Source: Amblyornis subalaris
Taxonomy: Eukaryota; Chordata; Aves; Passeriformes; Ptilonorhynchidae
Direction: 5' to 3'
Assembly (NCBI GenBank): GCA_018881555.1
Contig: JACAXG010000018.1
Coordinates: 62,001 to 126,000, forward strand
Length of the DNA: 64,000 nt
Below, in pieces: positions 63,133-64,000 of this stretch. The position numbers and the translations under genes were made by a program. How positions within the stretch are numbered: position 1 is the stretch's first letter; the number at the start of each line of letters is the position of its first letter. The notes beneath the pieces were generated by a model, which searched no databases, was not told the DNA's origin, and saw only the letters and a program-made list of their open reading frames with translations.

Positions 63133-63170
63133 ATCTTACATCTGTAAGATGTAAGATTACATCTTACATC
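63133..63170. repeat. overlapping perfect inverted repeats
   Basis: Three alternating copies of an atcttaca(tc) module. An 8-bp arm pair (63133-63140 with 63143-63150, 2-nt loop) overlaps a 10-bp arm pair gatgtaagat / atcttacatc (63148-63157 with 63161-63170, 3-nt loop). Two mutually exclusive hairpins are possible. It lies inside the HTRA3 intron and its function is unknown. Confidence 0.75.
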
Positions 63171-63736
63171 CCTGCTTTGCCCTGAAATGCTTGACTCTCC
63201 TCTATTTTAAAGTAAAACTAAGATCAAAATCAGCTACAGTAGAGTGTCAAGAAGTTCAATTACTCAAAATTGAAGTCTCAAGAGCTTTGGGCATGACCAT
63301 GAACTAGCTCATAATGCTCCTCCAGTCTGCATGGCAGAATTGTAAGTTTTCACTTTTTAAAAACATTCAGACATGGTAATTCTCCCACCTGAAAATAATC
63401 CCCTTGTCCCAGTAATGCAGGCAGTTAAACGATGAAATTGCTTTTATANGACACATCAGTGCCAGACTCTCTGGTGACAGTGTTCTGTTTGCACTAAACA
63501 ATTTGCTGCTGGTCATCACCTGTGTGAGGCAGAAATTTGCAGAAGCACAAAGGATACTCTGGAGGCTGAGTTAGAAATGTTTACATGACTGAAAAATTAA
63601 AGTGAAAGGACATAAGAAATTGACTTAGAAGAAACAAAACAGCAAGAATGAAAAACCACAGGAGAAATGCTGCTGGTGTTAAAGGGAATTATTTCCCCAG
63701 TGGCTAAAGATACATGNAAACATATGGCTTTAGGGN

Positions 63737-63749
63737 AAAAAAAAAAAAA
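63737..63749. repeat. A13 homopolymer
   Basis: A 13-base A run directly after an N at 63736. Length may be uncertain in the assembly. Confidence 0.75.
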
Positions 63750-64000
63750 TCTTGTAAATACAGACTTACTCCTAACTAAAATTCTAATTCTACCTTCAAC
63801 TTTGGGCAGGTTGGGGTATTATTTCACTCCTGTTCATGCACTGAAATTCAAAAAGGCCTTCTGCCCTCTCTCCACTGTAAGTCTGCCACACTGCAAATAG
63901 CAATTCATACTATAAGAGTAGCAGGCTATTGTATGAAGTAAAACTCAAAACTATGAGCTATGCATTACTTTAGAAGCAGAATCTACATTTCTCTCCTCCC

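Larger units (their letters stand above)
61788..64000 (-). other. HTRA3: HTRA3 intron, continues past the window
   Basis: At least 2.2 kb of intron. It holds a CR1 copy (62333-62724), a compound hairpin (63133-63170) and an A13 run (63737-63749). The human gene has an alternative terminal exon for a short, PDZ-less form in the corresponding intron; I could not recognise one here. Confidence 0.75.

Overview
The window looks like avian nuclear DNA. Five of the six recognisable interspersed repeats carry the typical CR1 LINE 3' end, running from a 'gatctttaaggtccctt'-like block into short 'attctatgattct'-type tails; the sixth has a degraded form of it. There are two solitary retroviral LTRs of types I associate with bird genomes, no SINE-rich background, and a moderately AT-rich base composition. 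I cannot name the species.

Only one protein-coding gene can be supported. At the right end, on the minus strand, lie the last three coding exons of HTRA3 (secreted HtrA-family serine protease): 61739-61787, 59950-60045 and 58522-58687. They splice in phase with canonical GT-AG borders and encode about 103 residues: the linker after the protease domain plus the whole C-terminal PDZ domain and the stop codon. The catalytic and N-terminal exons are not seen and should lie beyond base 64000. A probable 3' UTR follows to the left, perhaps ending near 57370-57735.

The remaining ~57 kb (1 to about 57370) is non-coding as far as I can tell: a gene desert downstream of HTRA3. In human 4p16.1 the gene beyond the HTRA3 3' end is ACOX3; I found no recognisable ACOX3 exon here. 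The desert holds four CR1 copies (17978-18086, 24275-25021, 36720-37123, 44050-44548), a probable older CR1-related relic (30330-30600), a ~1.1 kb solo LTR (46428-47512), a ~0.3 kb LTR nested inside a CR1 (24359-24666), simple repeats and short perfect palindromes. Two more CR1 fragments lie in or near HTRA3 introns, antisense to the gene.

I found no CRISPR array, tRNA, rRNA or operon-like arrangement, and no convincing evidence of a novel multi-gene system. The most checkable oddities are the dated LTR-in-CR1 nesting with an in-place GGATC-type microsatellite, a statistically long open frame at 6951-7814 (minus), a GC-rich island at 11030-11610, perfect hairpins at 22991-23013 and 63133-63170, and a bias of the single-base Ns towards positions before G. 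Most open frames in the window are what chance gives in sequence of this size.
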